In this document: positions 1 to 12,500 of the stretch, one piece after another
Position numbering within the stretch: the first letter of the stretch is position 1
How the letters are laid out: every line of letters starts with the position of its first letter
From: Undaria pinnatifida
Lineage: Eukaryota; Sar; Phaeophyceae; Laminariales; Alariaceae
Assembly (NCBI GenBank): GCA_012845835.1
Contig: JABAKD010000022.1
Span: 3,157,944 to 3,221,943 of the forward strand
Direction of reading: 5' to 3'
DNA length: 64,000 bases
Notes under the pieces: model-generated
Database searches by the model: none
Told to the model about the DNA's origin: nothing
Seen by the model: the letters and a program-made list of their open reading frames with translations, nothing else
Translations under genes and position numbers: made by a program

Positions 1-86
1 GGTCGGGTCGGGTCGGGTCGGGTCGGGCCGGGTCGGGTCGGGTCGGGTCGGGTCGAGTCGGGTCGGGTCGGGTCGGGTCGGGTCAG
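1..86. repeat. GGGTC pentanucleotide array
   Basis: About seventeen near-perfect copies of GGTCG/GGGTC open the window and are cut by its left edge. Related blocks lie at 5093-5290, 21838-21965 and 28960-29045, so this is a dispersed motif and not a single local microsatellite. Confidence 0.9.
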
Positions 87-394
87 AAGGTTTTCAAGTG
101 TAACATGTTGGGGCGGTTCACCGTGGCCCGATTCGACCCGCGAAAAGTCTTGGTGGATAGACCTCTATTTCGGGGGGGGGGAAAGCGTTTTGGTTGTGTG
201 TGCCCCCCTTATTAGTAACAGTAACAGTATTAATTGTTTTCGAGAAAAGTGGTTCTGAAATTCTTTCCAAGGGGTGTGATATTATAGATATTGTACTTAA
301 ATCAAGGTATGATCGAGTCTCAAACGAGGTAACCGTGCACAAAGCATGCTTGTGATGATGACACCGGGTAGTGTGTACTATTATCAAGAATTAA

Positions 395-475
395 AATACA
401 CTGCAGCTGTGAGATCGAAGATTTCGTCGCAGCTCATCTTGGCAAGCTGTGTGTGATACTCCGATCGCGCGTATT
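395..475 (+). repeat. Dispersed CAGCTGTGAG repeat, copy 1
   Basis: The copy begins AATACACTGCAGCTGTGAG, continues ATCGAAGATTTCGTCG, and ends with a GCAAGCTGTGTGTGATACT block followed by CGATCGCGCG. The same order of blocks recurs at 31617-31695 and 39169-39262, with partial copies at 1414-1450 and 7434-7492. No open reading frame or inverted termini are visible. Confidence 0.7.
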
Positions 476-1413
476 ACCTAGGTGTGTGTCCTCATTATAA
501 GGATATAGATCGGTGACTCCCCTCAGAACGAGCTTGTACCAGGGTAAACAGGGTGATGTTAATCAATTTGTGCGCGGGAACTATAAAACCCGTTTTTGAG
601 GGGGACAACATCTGACGGCTGTGGAATGCACCAGTTTAATATGTATATACCACTTATAACGGTACGTACGTCTCGCACATGGGACAGATCACGGTGTATT
701 GTGGATCATCTAGATACTATGTTTTGGTGTTGTGAGATGTTTTGCTAGAGCCGTGGTATCGCACAGATCCCACTCGGGACAATATGTGCGCAAGAGCTGT
801 GTGTTGCAGATCATACCTCGTTACTTTTGTGTAGATCCTGCGGAATCAAGCAATTGTATGCATAGAAGTGGGAATGTTGAGCCCTATGCGCGATGAAAAT
901 GAAGGTGTGTACCGGGGGGGGGAAAGGGGAGACGCCTGTAACCATGACCTTGTGGCTTGTCCAGAAGGTCGCTGAGGGTGAAAGCTCTTACGAGTTGACG
1001 AGTTGAGCTGAAGAGTAAAAGTGGTGATGAAGAAAAAAAAAAAAGAGTAGGCGGGGTAATGTAATGTAATCAGTTCAACCATTTATATTTTCTGAGAGGG
1101 AGGGGGGGGGGTAACTAAATATTTTTGTGGAAGAGGGACGCGATATGATAAATCTGTATGCGCCGAAGATCTAGAACATGAAGTTTTTGAAGGTGTGATC
1201 TGGCCGGTATGCATCAGGTTTAAAAGGCTAACCCTGAGTGAAAGGTGTCGCTATTGTTTTTCCCACGTGAAGCCACCGCCATACCGTCATCCTAGTCCTT
1301 GCTCACAAGACAAGCTCCAATAACTCTGGAGTGGAAATAATACCTCAGGAACATACATACCGAAGTAAACCGAAGCTCGTACGCATACTTCGAGTATTTG
1401 ATGAAAACATTAT

Positions 1414-1450
1414 AATACACTACAGCTGTGAGATCGAAGATTTCGTCGAA
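1414..1450 (+). repeat. Dispersed CAGCTGTGAG repeat, copy 2 (5' part)
   Basis: It is identical to copy 1 over AATACACT.CAGCTGTGAG and the following GATCGAAGATTTCGTCG, and then diverges. It lies 86 bp before the first CDPK exon. Confidence 0.7.
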
Positions 1451-1536
1451 ACGCATGTATGAAGCAATTGGTGATTGTGGAACACCTCGGCCCCGCCATG
1501 CTTTTGACTTTTGTGAATCAATGACAACCATTGCAG

Positions 1537-4500
1537 AGGTGCTTCAAGGCTCCTACGGCCCCAAGTGCGACATGTGGAGTATGGGCGTGATCTCCTACAT
1601 GATGGTGTCAGGGGCGCCGCCTTTCTGGGGGAACGGGGATGCACAGGTGGGGTTTCTTAGTTTGGTAGCATGTTTCTAGCATGTTTCTCAGGTTGCGTTA
1701 ACTTTTTGGTTCCAACACTTCATGAGGATGAAAACATTTTTGTACGGGGCGGTGGTCCCGGAGCAGGTAGATCTCTTTATCTCAACGGAGGCGTGGAGAC
1801 ACGATGAAGTGGGTTGTACCCGCAACCGCACGCTCGAGGGTCAGCAATGAGGATGGATAACCTCAAGAGTGCCCTCGAGGAGCCAGGATGGTCTTGAAGG
1901 ATTATATTATCGCTCCTCCGTTCCCCTTGCCGCCTCGGTAAGGCATGCTGCGAGGCATGCCCTAGCAGGCTTGTAGCGAGTGGGGGGGATCTTTCTGGCG
2001 GGTGTAAAGCCGGGCTCACCCTCAAAGAGTGATACCTTCTTGCTGCTGCGTGTGGCAGCGAGGCTTAGGCGTGGCGGTAGAGTTGGGTCGTACGTGGTGC
2101 GCTAGGCATGGTCACCTACGATTCGCGCGTCTTTTTAGGCAGCAGCGGCGGAGCAGCAATGCTTAATCGGGATGCTCGTGCGCGGAGGCCGGCGCCACCA
2201 CGATACGCCGCAGTCTTGGTTTGAGTGGAGGGAACTGCGCCGGCAGAAGGCTGGATTCGACGACGAAGGCGGAGGGCGACTGAGCGTCGACGGGCGGGGA
2301 AGAGCCGGATTGAACTCTCCCTGAACGAGAACTTTTTTTTTTTTTCAGATCAGCACCGCAAACTGCGAAGAGCATTTTGTTTTTTGGGACAGGGGAGAAG
2401 AGGAACCGATTGGACTTGACTGTCACCGAGAGCAAGTGCGAATGAGCGGGCCGAGTGAGCTAAGGCGATGAGGCTGCCATGGGGAACCACAGCAGAAGGA
2501 TGGCACACGGAGACCCACGACCCGCACGCACACCATCATCACGAGAGCAGCGATCGTCTATTTTTCTGGGTTTTGTTTCGAGGCAGTAGTACATGATACT
2601 TACGTCACTGATTTTTTTAGAATTGGTAAAGTTGTGTAACCCTTTCATGGGGAACGAACCCCCGCAATTTTCAATTTTCAGGCATGGGCGTCGTAGATGC
2701 GCTGCAACCTGTCTGTAGAATTGGTAGAGTTGTACAACCCTTTCATGGGGAACGACCCCCCGCAGTTTTCAATTTTCAGACAGGCGTCGTAGATGCGCTG
2801 CAATCTGTCAGATAACCCGGGAAGACTGTGCGATCATTGATATTTGTATGGTGGTTTTGGGCTCGATTGCTCTTTTTTCACTGCATACCTGCGGGTCGTC
2901 ACTCTGACAGCACTCCAGACAGCAGACGCGTTCGTCTGTGCACACGATTACCGTGCGGTTCGTACGGTGCAGACAGCCCAACCGCTGTAGTTTGTAGCCG
3001 CGAGTTGGTTAGTTGTGGGAACGGGGGAACTCTATGCCGTAGTTGAGTGGATACCCGCGGCCATGTGAGTTTCAGTTTGCACATTGGATCATTTCACTTG
3101 TGCGCCTTCTTCGTATCGTGCGTTTTAGGTGGGAAAGCGTAGTATTTCCCGGACGAATTTTGATTTCATTTGGTTTTTCGGATCTCCTAGGGCTCCAGCA
3201 CTTTTGTGTGACCACGGACTATATATTTGACAAGAGTTGATGTGAGACGACAACAACAACAGGTGACAAAGAGGCGGTGCGATCTAAGGGATACGACCCG
3301 GTGTCCACATTTGTGGCTTTTCTTAATATACAATTATATTGTATATGTATTGCGATGTATGGTATCAGGGGCGCCACCGTTCTGAGGGAACGGGGGCGCA
3401 CGCGTGAGTGTGTAATGTTGGTTAGTGTTCTTTTTTTATCCCTGTTTTTTGTCGATTACTTTACTTTCCACCTCGGCTTGTCGGTGGGGGAGGTTTTTGT
3501 CCTTGGCGGCCTTGCGGACTGTTAATGGCGGTGGTCACAGGTGTCTTTCATTGTCCCCCGGTTTGGGCTTGCCTTCGTTTTGGTCGCGCATACCTGGTAT
3601 CTGGTATGAAAATTATAATTCCGATATTTCATTGTTCAGTCTACTTTTTTATTATTTGAGTATGAAACACGCTGGTTGGTTGGTTGGGTCGGTGGGTCGG
3701 TGGCTTGGTGACTGGGTGAGTGGATATGTCGGTGGTTGTGTGGGTGGGTCGGTGCGTCGGCGGGCGTGAGGATGGGTGGAGGTTGCAGGCTGCGCAGAGA
3801 GTCAGGCGCCAGCAAGGAGAGTAGATTTCGCTTTTTGGTTGGCCACTGTTGGCGGGTGGGGCCGTCCGTATTGTAGGTCTCGCGATGCCCATATTGCTCG
3901 ACTTCACCCGGGTTTGTTATTCAATACCAGATAGGTATCAAATAGATATTCTATGTGGTATTTTATGGGTTGGACTATTTTTAGTGCATGTGTTGGTCCT
4001 TGTTGCTTTGGTCATTTTTATTCCGTGTGCTGTTGTTTTCTTCTGTCGTTTGTAGTGCGTGCGCTGGGATTGAAGTTGCTTCTGTCTGTCGCCGTCCTCG
4101 CCGTGTGTCTACGATAGGTCCGCGCAAAGATGGTGCATTTACAAGAATATAAGAAAATTCTGGGGCCGTTGTAAATACTGAAGTTGGTGAAAATCGCACC
4201 CTCCCTCATGTAGGAAATCAGGCCTGGATCTGTGTTTCTGTTTCTTATTGGGTGTCCTGTACCGTGTGCCGTTTTTTCGTTGCTTCTATCGCCGTTCGTG
4301 GCGCCTTGTTTGTGTCACAGGTTCGCGCGAAGATTGTCCGTGGCGAGTACGACATGCCGGATGTCCTGTTCCAGCATCTGCCGGCAGAGGCCAAGGACTT
4401 CATCTCACGGTTGCTGGTCGTCGATCAGAAGGAGAGGATGAGTGCGGAAACGGCTCTCGCGCACCCTTGGCTTCGCCGGTCGAGCAGGTGACCAACGCAG

Positions 4501-6460
4501 ATCCTCGACTTTTGCTGTTGCGCGTTCTACCCACTCCAGCTATAGTATCACACGCGTCGAGCGTGCCGCAGCCGTTGAATTCAGCCTCTTGAACACCCCC
4601 TTTGGCTAGCATGCCGCTGCATATTAAGATATAAGACACCCCCCCGCTAAAAAACGAGTAACCCCCTCTCCCCTCCCCCTCTCCTTGGACCACACGTCGG
4701 CAGAGTCTGTGCAACACACGGCTGTGACAAGTATTTTCTTTCTTCGATCTCAGCGAAATCGCAAGGAATATCGTTTCGTGGGGTATGTAGGCAACAGCGG
4801 CGAGGAGCTGCTGCGGCAGGGTAGTAGGCCATATATGCGGGCCTGGTAGAAAAATCCGCTCGCTTGCATGTTCCGCCTGAGACACGGACGGGTACGGTAC
4901 GGTCCTGAATCCGACGTCGAGTACCACACGGAAACATTTCTACCCCAATGTCGCGCACTCATGGTCGGATGTCGAGCCCCCGTACAGGTTTTTGCAAATC
5001 GCGACAACCCCACCGACCGCGCCCCTCGCCCCTCCCCCTTCCTCGTGGTCCTTGCAATCCTAGCAATCGCAAAAATTATCAGGGTGTTTCACGGGTCGGG
5101 TCGGGTCGGGTCAGGGTCAGGGTTTCCCGACCGACTTGTGATATTTGAAAGCCTCCCGACTCGACCCGACTCGACCCGACTCGACCCGACTCGACCCGAC
5201 CCGACCCGTGAGATTTCGAACATCTCCTGACCCGACCCGATCCGACCTGCGAATCACTGGGAACTTCCCGACCCGGGCCGCGAGTCGGGCCATGACCCTT
5301 TCCTTGAAATTATCGCTTCGTTTGTGTATAGGCAACAGCGGCTACGAGTTGCTGCTATATCGAGCGTTCCAGCGGTATTGCGTAGTGTATAGTGTATAGT
5401 GTATAGTGTATAGTGTATAGTGTAGTCATTAGTTCCCAGGTAAGGAGGACCGCCGATTAGAAACGCTTAGCGCAACAAGTGCTATTTCTATCGTAGACAC
5501 GTCAGGATCAGCGGAGCCGCGTCTTGACCCTTTCCTTTCCCTGTCCTCTCCTCTTCGCCTTTCCTCGGGCTTGCCTTGCGCGGCATGGCATCTTCGGCGA
5601 CCATCAAATGGCACGTTGTATACTGTAGGCCTTCGGCTGCTCCGACGTTGGCGAAGAATGATCTCGTAAGGGCGTTCCAGCAGTTCGGCGGCTTCAGCAG
5701 CTTCCGAAAGCTTATTCTGGAGGTGAGTTGGACTTTCGCTGTGATAGGGGCGCATCTAATATTTTTCGAAGCTCTTTATGTCAGGACTTGAAAACGTCGA
5801 CATTTTTGACAAGGTGGAGGTGCAACCTGATGAATAATCCCCTCATCTGTTAATACATCTGTTAATATTACATTGTATGATGTTAATGATTGTTGCTATT
5901 GATACTCACTATAGCGAATAATGTTATAGAGCACAAGGAGACTTAATGTGTCAACGATTAAATCAGTCAACCGATCAATTCATCAATCGGTCGATCGACC
6001 AATCAGTCAATCAACCAACCAACCAACCAAAATAAATGCAATCAACCAATGAAGATTTAATCAATCGGTAAATTATCCAATCAATAAACAATTTATTCAA
6101 TCAATCACTCAATCAACCACTCAATCAATCAGTCATTCAACCAATCCGCCAATCAACAATACGGTATGGTTGTAGTCTACGTTGACGGTGTAGGTGTTCT
6201 TGCCCGTGTCTGCGTAGGTGTTTGTTCTGCGACAGGTGTATGCGCGTACAACATGCCTCGGGTCAACAATACGGCATGCTTGTATGCATAGGCTTATAAG
6301 GTCACAGTGTTCTTTTCTGTGTTGGTGTTGGTGTTGTTCTGCTAGCATACAACTGTGCGCGTATAATACAGCGTTTGGTTCAATTGTTCAATCAACCCAT
6401 CAAACAAATAAGCAATCAATCAATCAATCAACCAACCAATCAACCAATCAATCAATTAAG

Positions 6461-6502
<42 letters not shown>

Positions 6503-9500
6503 ATCAATCAATAAATCAATAAATCAATTAAGCAATCAATCAATCAATCAACCAATCAACAGTAAACACCAACAATCAACAATACAACACGGTTTCATCC
6601 ATTTCCAAAGGTAATATAGTGGATGTTCTTGTATGTCTCTATTTTGATTTGGGGTTTTCCCGTCAATCAATCAACGAATCGCTAATAACAATCATCAACC
6701 ATCAGCATTTTACGTCATGCTTGTAGTCTAAGTTCGCCGTGCGGGTGTTCTTGTATGCGTCGTCCGTGTTGGTGTTGGTGTCGATTTGCTATCATACAGG
6801 TGTGTGCATACAACATGCCCCCTGTTGACTTGGAGGGGCTTCGCGAAACGTTCGAGGCCATTGACAAGAGTCACAGCGGGACCATCTCGCTTGAAGAGCT
6901 CACCATACACCTGCAGGTGATTTTTTTTTTGAGTGCATGACGGGTCCTCCTGACCATTTACAGTACAGTAGAACCATTTTAGAGTTGTAGCGCCAGAGCA
7001 CGATCTGTTTTTTTCCCCCCTACTTTTTCTACTGTTCTCCAGCGGTTCTGTTTTTCAAGTTTGCTGCTTGTTATGTGTTTAGTCTGCGTTCGCAGTCGAT
7101 ATCGCCTTGTTTCATCCCCAGTGCAGTCCATAGCAAGCAGATGTCTGTTCGAAACTTTTTGTACCCGCCTCCGACCCTCCTCGTTGTGTTGCTGAGCTAA
7201 CCAAGCTGAGCAGCTGTGGAGCTCCCCAAGCTGTGATGTGGAGCTCCCCAAGCTGTGATGTGGAGCTCCCCAAGCTGTGATGTGGAGCTCCCCAAGCTGT
7301 GATGTGGAGCTCCCCAAGCTGTGATGTGGAGCTTCCCAAGCTGTGCTGTAAATGTGACTAAACTGCCCCAACGAAGCACTGAACACGCTAACCGAGGCTA
7401 CTGCTATCATTATTATTATTTTTTTGTCTAAACGTCAGCTGTGAGTTCGATAAATTTAGGGTCGATACTCATGCAAGCTGCGTGATACACCTAATTTTGT
7501 TACTACAATGGAGCAGTTAAATTAACACACGATATGCGTGAAAATTTGCGGAAGTAAGTGTGTGGTGAGCTTAAGCTTTACTTTTTCTTTCGAAATCATC
7601 CCGACTACCACTCACTATTGTTGTGGGCAGCACACGTAAAAAAATCATCAAGAGTACTCATAACATCCAAAAGTACCATTAACCTATCACTAAGCACTAT
7701 ATCAATACACAGCAGTAGTAAATCTATCCATCTTTCACACTTTGTTATATACGGGTAGCTATTAGGTTGTTCATTTTTCATCCCTGGTATCATGTACCAG
7801 GTCACATGTACTACGAGTACAGTAGTAGCAGGTATCGTATGGTGTTTTTGCATCTAACAAGTTTCCCACTTTGTTGAACTACAATAATAACTTCATGCCT
7901 GCGTACGTGTTTTACATCTAGAGGTAGTTTCCCACTTTGTTTGTTGAACCACAATAATAATCTCATGCCTGCGTGCGTGTTCTACAGCAGTACTTTTTAC
8001 TATACTAATATTTGATATTTACGTAGGCAAAAGAGCAAAAGACACGGTGCAATAAATTAACGGCAAAACATAGAACCAACGAATAGCAACACAACAGATG
8101 ATGACTCTCACCTTGCATCACAAGGGCGGGAACACATAGTACTTCCCTTGTACATGTAGAGCACGCCATCATCATTGGATACCCGCCCATGCCGTCCTTG
8201 TCCTGACTTGTTACTGTCGCTCAGTTTTGGAGTCCTATTACGTGTATGCAGGGGTACTGCACATCATTCGTTTCCTTGAGTAGCAGCACTTGATTGTACG
8301 TCATGCACTTGAACTTTAATCAGCAGTATCAAGATCAAGCTTCACCAGAGTGTCGATGAGAACGATCCAAGCTTTCAGTTTTTCAGCGAGTGGAAAACGT
8401 AGCAATGCGCTTGAACAAGTCACTACAGCTCCTTGATCCCCGCCTCAAACACTACCGGACGTTACCAGCACAAAATACTGAGCTCAAAGTCTTGACTCCG
8501 AAAATTTCACGAAGGTTGGGTCAAAGGCTAACACTGCTTTAGCAGGCGCATCGCTACGTCTTATGAGTGGGTGTGTATCCATGATCTTCATTGAAGTACC
8601 TGTGAAAAGACGGAAACACAGAACGTACGAATAGTTCATCCGTTTGGTAGGTTTCTTTCATTTACTTTAACACTCTCTGGAAGGCTGATAATTTATTTGT
8701 GACGTCAGGTCGCATGTTGCTACTGCTGTTGTTGGGTTTAACCCCTTCACCACTGGAAACCCGTTTTGGGGACAAAATTACTTGGATTTAGTATAGGGAG
8801 GGGATTGGGGGCTCTAAAAGGGTTAAGCAAAGAGGCGAGGGACACGTTTAAGTTTCGGCGTTCCCCCTCGTTATCAATTGAGGTATAATGCACGAGTATC
8901 CCGAGGAATATTATTGCATTATACCTTTCTTGATTGTCATTTCCTACCCTGTGTATGAGTCCTTGTCTAGAAAAAATACATGTAAAGTTTTACTTCATGA
9001 TTATACAATTCCAACACCTGTGAAAAATTATCATATTTACATTAGTATGCTCATAGTAAGAACGAAAATACTGAACTTTTTCTCTCTCTTTGATACACTC
9101 GAAAATATCACAATCTTGAATTTATACCAGCACTGGAAAGCTTCAGTAACTTCGCAAATTCCGCAGGGTATTGTAAAGAAAAAACCAAATGGATCGACAC
9201 TCGTGAGAGTCGAATAGCGGCAACGGAATACACTTTCGTGACCATTGCTCTCCAACAAAAATTCTGGGTCATTGGGCTACCACTTGCGGGGCCGACTCCA
9301 AGGGCTTGGATATTTTACTGTATTGTTGTACGTAGTATCAATATTATACATACGTGGTAGTATTATTATACATACCATCACACATCGTATTATACACACT
9401 AATAGTGTTATACGTAGTATTATTAAAACAGTAGTACAAACAATAGTATGATGTATCTTGTATAGTCTTTTACATGGTATTCTATACTGTAGTATTATAC

Positions 9501-12500
9501 ATGGCATTGTACATACAGAATACATACAGTATACATACAGTATACATACAGTATACATACAGTATACTTACAGTATATATAGTATACTTACAGTATACAC
9601 ACAGTACTGCTTTATCCCCATTTTGACTAGCGAACATGGGCTCTCCGTGATATTGCTTCTGTGCGTCGCTCAAAAACGGACCTAAACATGTTCTGTCGGT
9701 GCAGCGTGACACCCAATTCCATTGTTGGTCGTGCATTAATGGTGGCAGATCGTGAAGCCTAAAAGCAATAAAACGCAACAGCTGAGCAAAGAAATCGGCT
9801 AGCCATGTATCTATACAGTAGATAGCCCTAAAGGTGAAGGTGACAAAACCACCGTAGCCGTGGTCTGCTGTAGAGCTGACCAAACTGTGCTATAGAGCCA
9901 ACCAAGCTGTGCTGTAGAGCTAACCAAAGCGTGGAACGCGCTAACCAAGCTTTGTCGTAAAACCAAACTGTGGAACGCGCTAAATAAGCTTTGTCGTGGA
10001 ACCAACCAAACTGTGCTGCAGAGCTAACCAAGCGCCAAACATCGAACACGACACCTCCTTTGTGCACGCTTTAACAGGCACACGTGTCGAGCACCGAGGT
10101 GCAGCAGCTCTTTGAGGCCGTAAACATCAACCGATCTACGGAGATCAACTACAACGAGGTGGGTTGGTCCCAACTTGGGCCGCAGACGTTGGCAGGTCAA
10201 GTCCAATTCATATGGAGATCCGTGCGTGGAGTACATACCGTTGTCGTATATCATCTGGCCGTCTTGACTACCAGCGCATGTGTTGTGCGTGTAATGTCTC
10301 GGGCGTACAGGGTATTCGTGACGACAGCTTCGGAAGCACACATCGTGTAGGAAAATCCCCCCTCCCCTTACAGACAACGGCCATGAATGATAATGATTGC
10401 CTTTCGAAGAAAACCTGTCTCGTGCTTGTGGTTTACCCCCCTCTCTCCCCTCCCCCCGCTCCAACTTGAAAGAGATGCGTGGTCAATAATCAAATTACTA
10501 AGGCAAGCAACAAATGAGAACGCCCCCCCCCCTCCCCTTCCCTCTCCTCGATTTGAAACCTACCTCTATTTGCTTGCAGTTCATCGCCGCCACGATGTGG
10601 ACGCGCATCAACCTGGACGAAGAAAAGCTGCACAAGGTGTAACATTAGCTATGTGATACTACTAGCTACCGCTCACACCGCTCATACCGCTGATGCTAAG
10701 CTCCTTTCGTAATAGGTTATGCAGCACAATGTGTGATACCGCTGATGCTAAGCTTCCTTCATATTAGGTTATGATGCCGCTGATACCGTTGATAACCTTG
10801 TCTCGTAATAGGTTGCTGCTGCACAAGGTGTGACGCCGCTCTTGCTAAGCTTATTTCATAATAGGTTGGTGCTGCGCGAGGTGTGCTGTGGTGCGGTGTT
10901 TTGACAAGCCTTCTGTCTCTGACAACGCTTGTGTGTTTTCCACGATCGTGGTGTTTGTATGACCACTTTGATTTGATTATAGTGTATCGGCCATGACTGC
11001 TATATCCGTGATGTGGTGTTTGACGGCTGAGTTGTTTAACCGATTGGATTGAGTTGAGTGTAGCGACCAACAACTAGTATTGCGGCCGTGTCAATGGCAA
11101 TTGTGCATTTTAGTGTGAGCGCGCTGCAGTGCAAGCTGTAGTAGCGTGCTGCGCTCGCGTGATATAACTCCAAGTAAAAGTAATAAAACACCCCCTTACT
11201 TCGCTGTTCGTTCGTTTTTTTTTGTTTGTTTTATTTGTTCATTTTATGCTTTTTGTGGTTTTCTACAGGCGTTCGAAAATCTGGACCGAGAGGGCAAGGG
11301 TTTCTTGACTGCTCAAGGGATCAAGGAAGTTGTCGGTCTTGACTTCGACGCGGAGGAGGTGAGCCCAAACGACCGCTACTTGTTATCCCAGAGATGCACG
11401 ATAGCCACTCAGCTAGCAGGCAGCAACCCTCTTTGAGAGTGGTGCATTGTGTTAGGCATACCTAATAGCCACTCAGCTAGAAGCCGGTGCTCGATATACA
11501 CCATGGCCACTCAGCAAGCGGTCAGGGATAGAGATACAAAAACGAGGGAAGGGTTTGTTGTTGACTGCCAAAGGATGAAGGAGGTAGTCGGCCTTTACTT
11601 CGACATAGAGGTGAGTCTTTGCGTTGTACTTATAGTATACATACATACTAACCACTCAGCTACTGTAACATTCAGCTGCGTTAAGAGAGACTCTATATAA
11701 TCTTTATCCACTCAGCGAGCGAGTAGTCAGCGCTGACTGCTAGCTCAGTGTTTGTGGGTTGTCGTAGTGTACTACAATAAACGATACCGCCCTGAGATCC
11801 TCCCGAGTACTAGTTAAGTCGGCGGTGTTATATATACACCGCAACCACCGAGTTAGCAGTCGGCGCTGACTGCCATTATAACCCCGTTATAACCCCGTTA
11901 TAACCCCTTTGAGGCTTCAGAGGGAAGTCATGACGAAAATGGACGATTACGGCATCGGCTACTGCTATAATTAGTAATAGTTGGCCATGACAATATATAA
12001 TATTGGTGTTCGACAGGGATCAGACCGAGTCGACATACTCACGCATCCGTATACAACTATAGCTTGCGCTGCCGGAGTAGTAACGGTGACCGCCGATAGG
12101 GACAGCTCGCGCTATCGCTTTAGTGGGAACCGAAGGACACGACGTGTATGAAAATACATGGAAGTGTGGTGAGCTTAAGCTCTATTTTTCCCCATCCGCC
12201 GGAGGATAAAACAAAAACAAAAAATGGTGTTGGAACGATTGCGGTGGAGTTGACATGACCATTTTTCCTTCCCAGGGTGATGGCTTGAGGAGCTCTATAC
12301 ATTATATAAAGACCTTTTGAGGCAACAACTTATTTTTGACGAAACTGAAAGAGCATCCCGATGACCAAGCGAAATCCATGGCTGAAGGCATACAACGAAA
12401 ATTATCCCCCAAAAATAGCGAAACTCGGTCGATTTAATTAGTAGAAAGCGTTTCAGCCGAAAAGTTAAACCTCTATCGTAGCGCGCTTCTACAACGGTAC

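Larger units (their letters stand above)
87..1536. other. Upstream intron of the CDPK gene, no exon seen
   Basis: The first recognisable kinase exon starts at 1537 and needs one base from an upstream exon, so this stretch should be intron. No kinase motifs such as the HRD loop or DFG were found in any frame. It holds two copies of a dispersed CAGCTGTGAGATCG repeat and short homopolymer runs. The earlier kinase exons probably lie to the left of the window. Confidence 0.55.
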
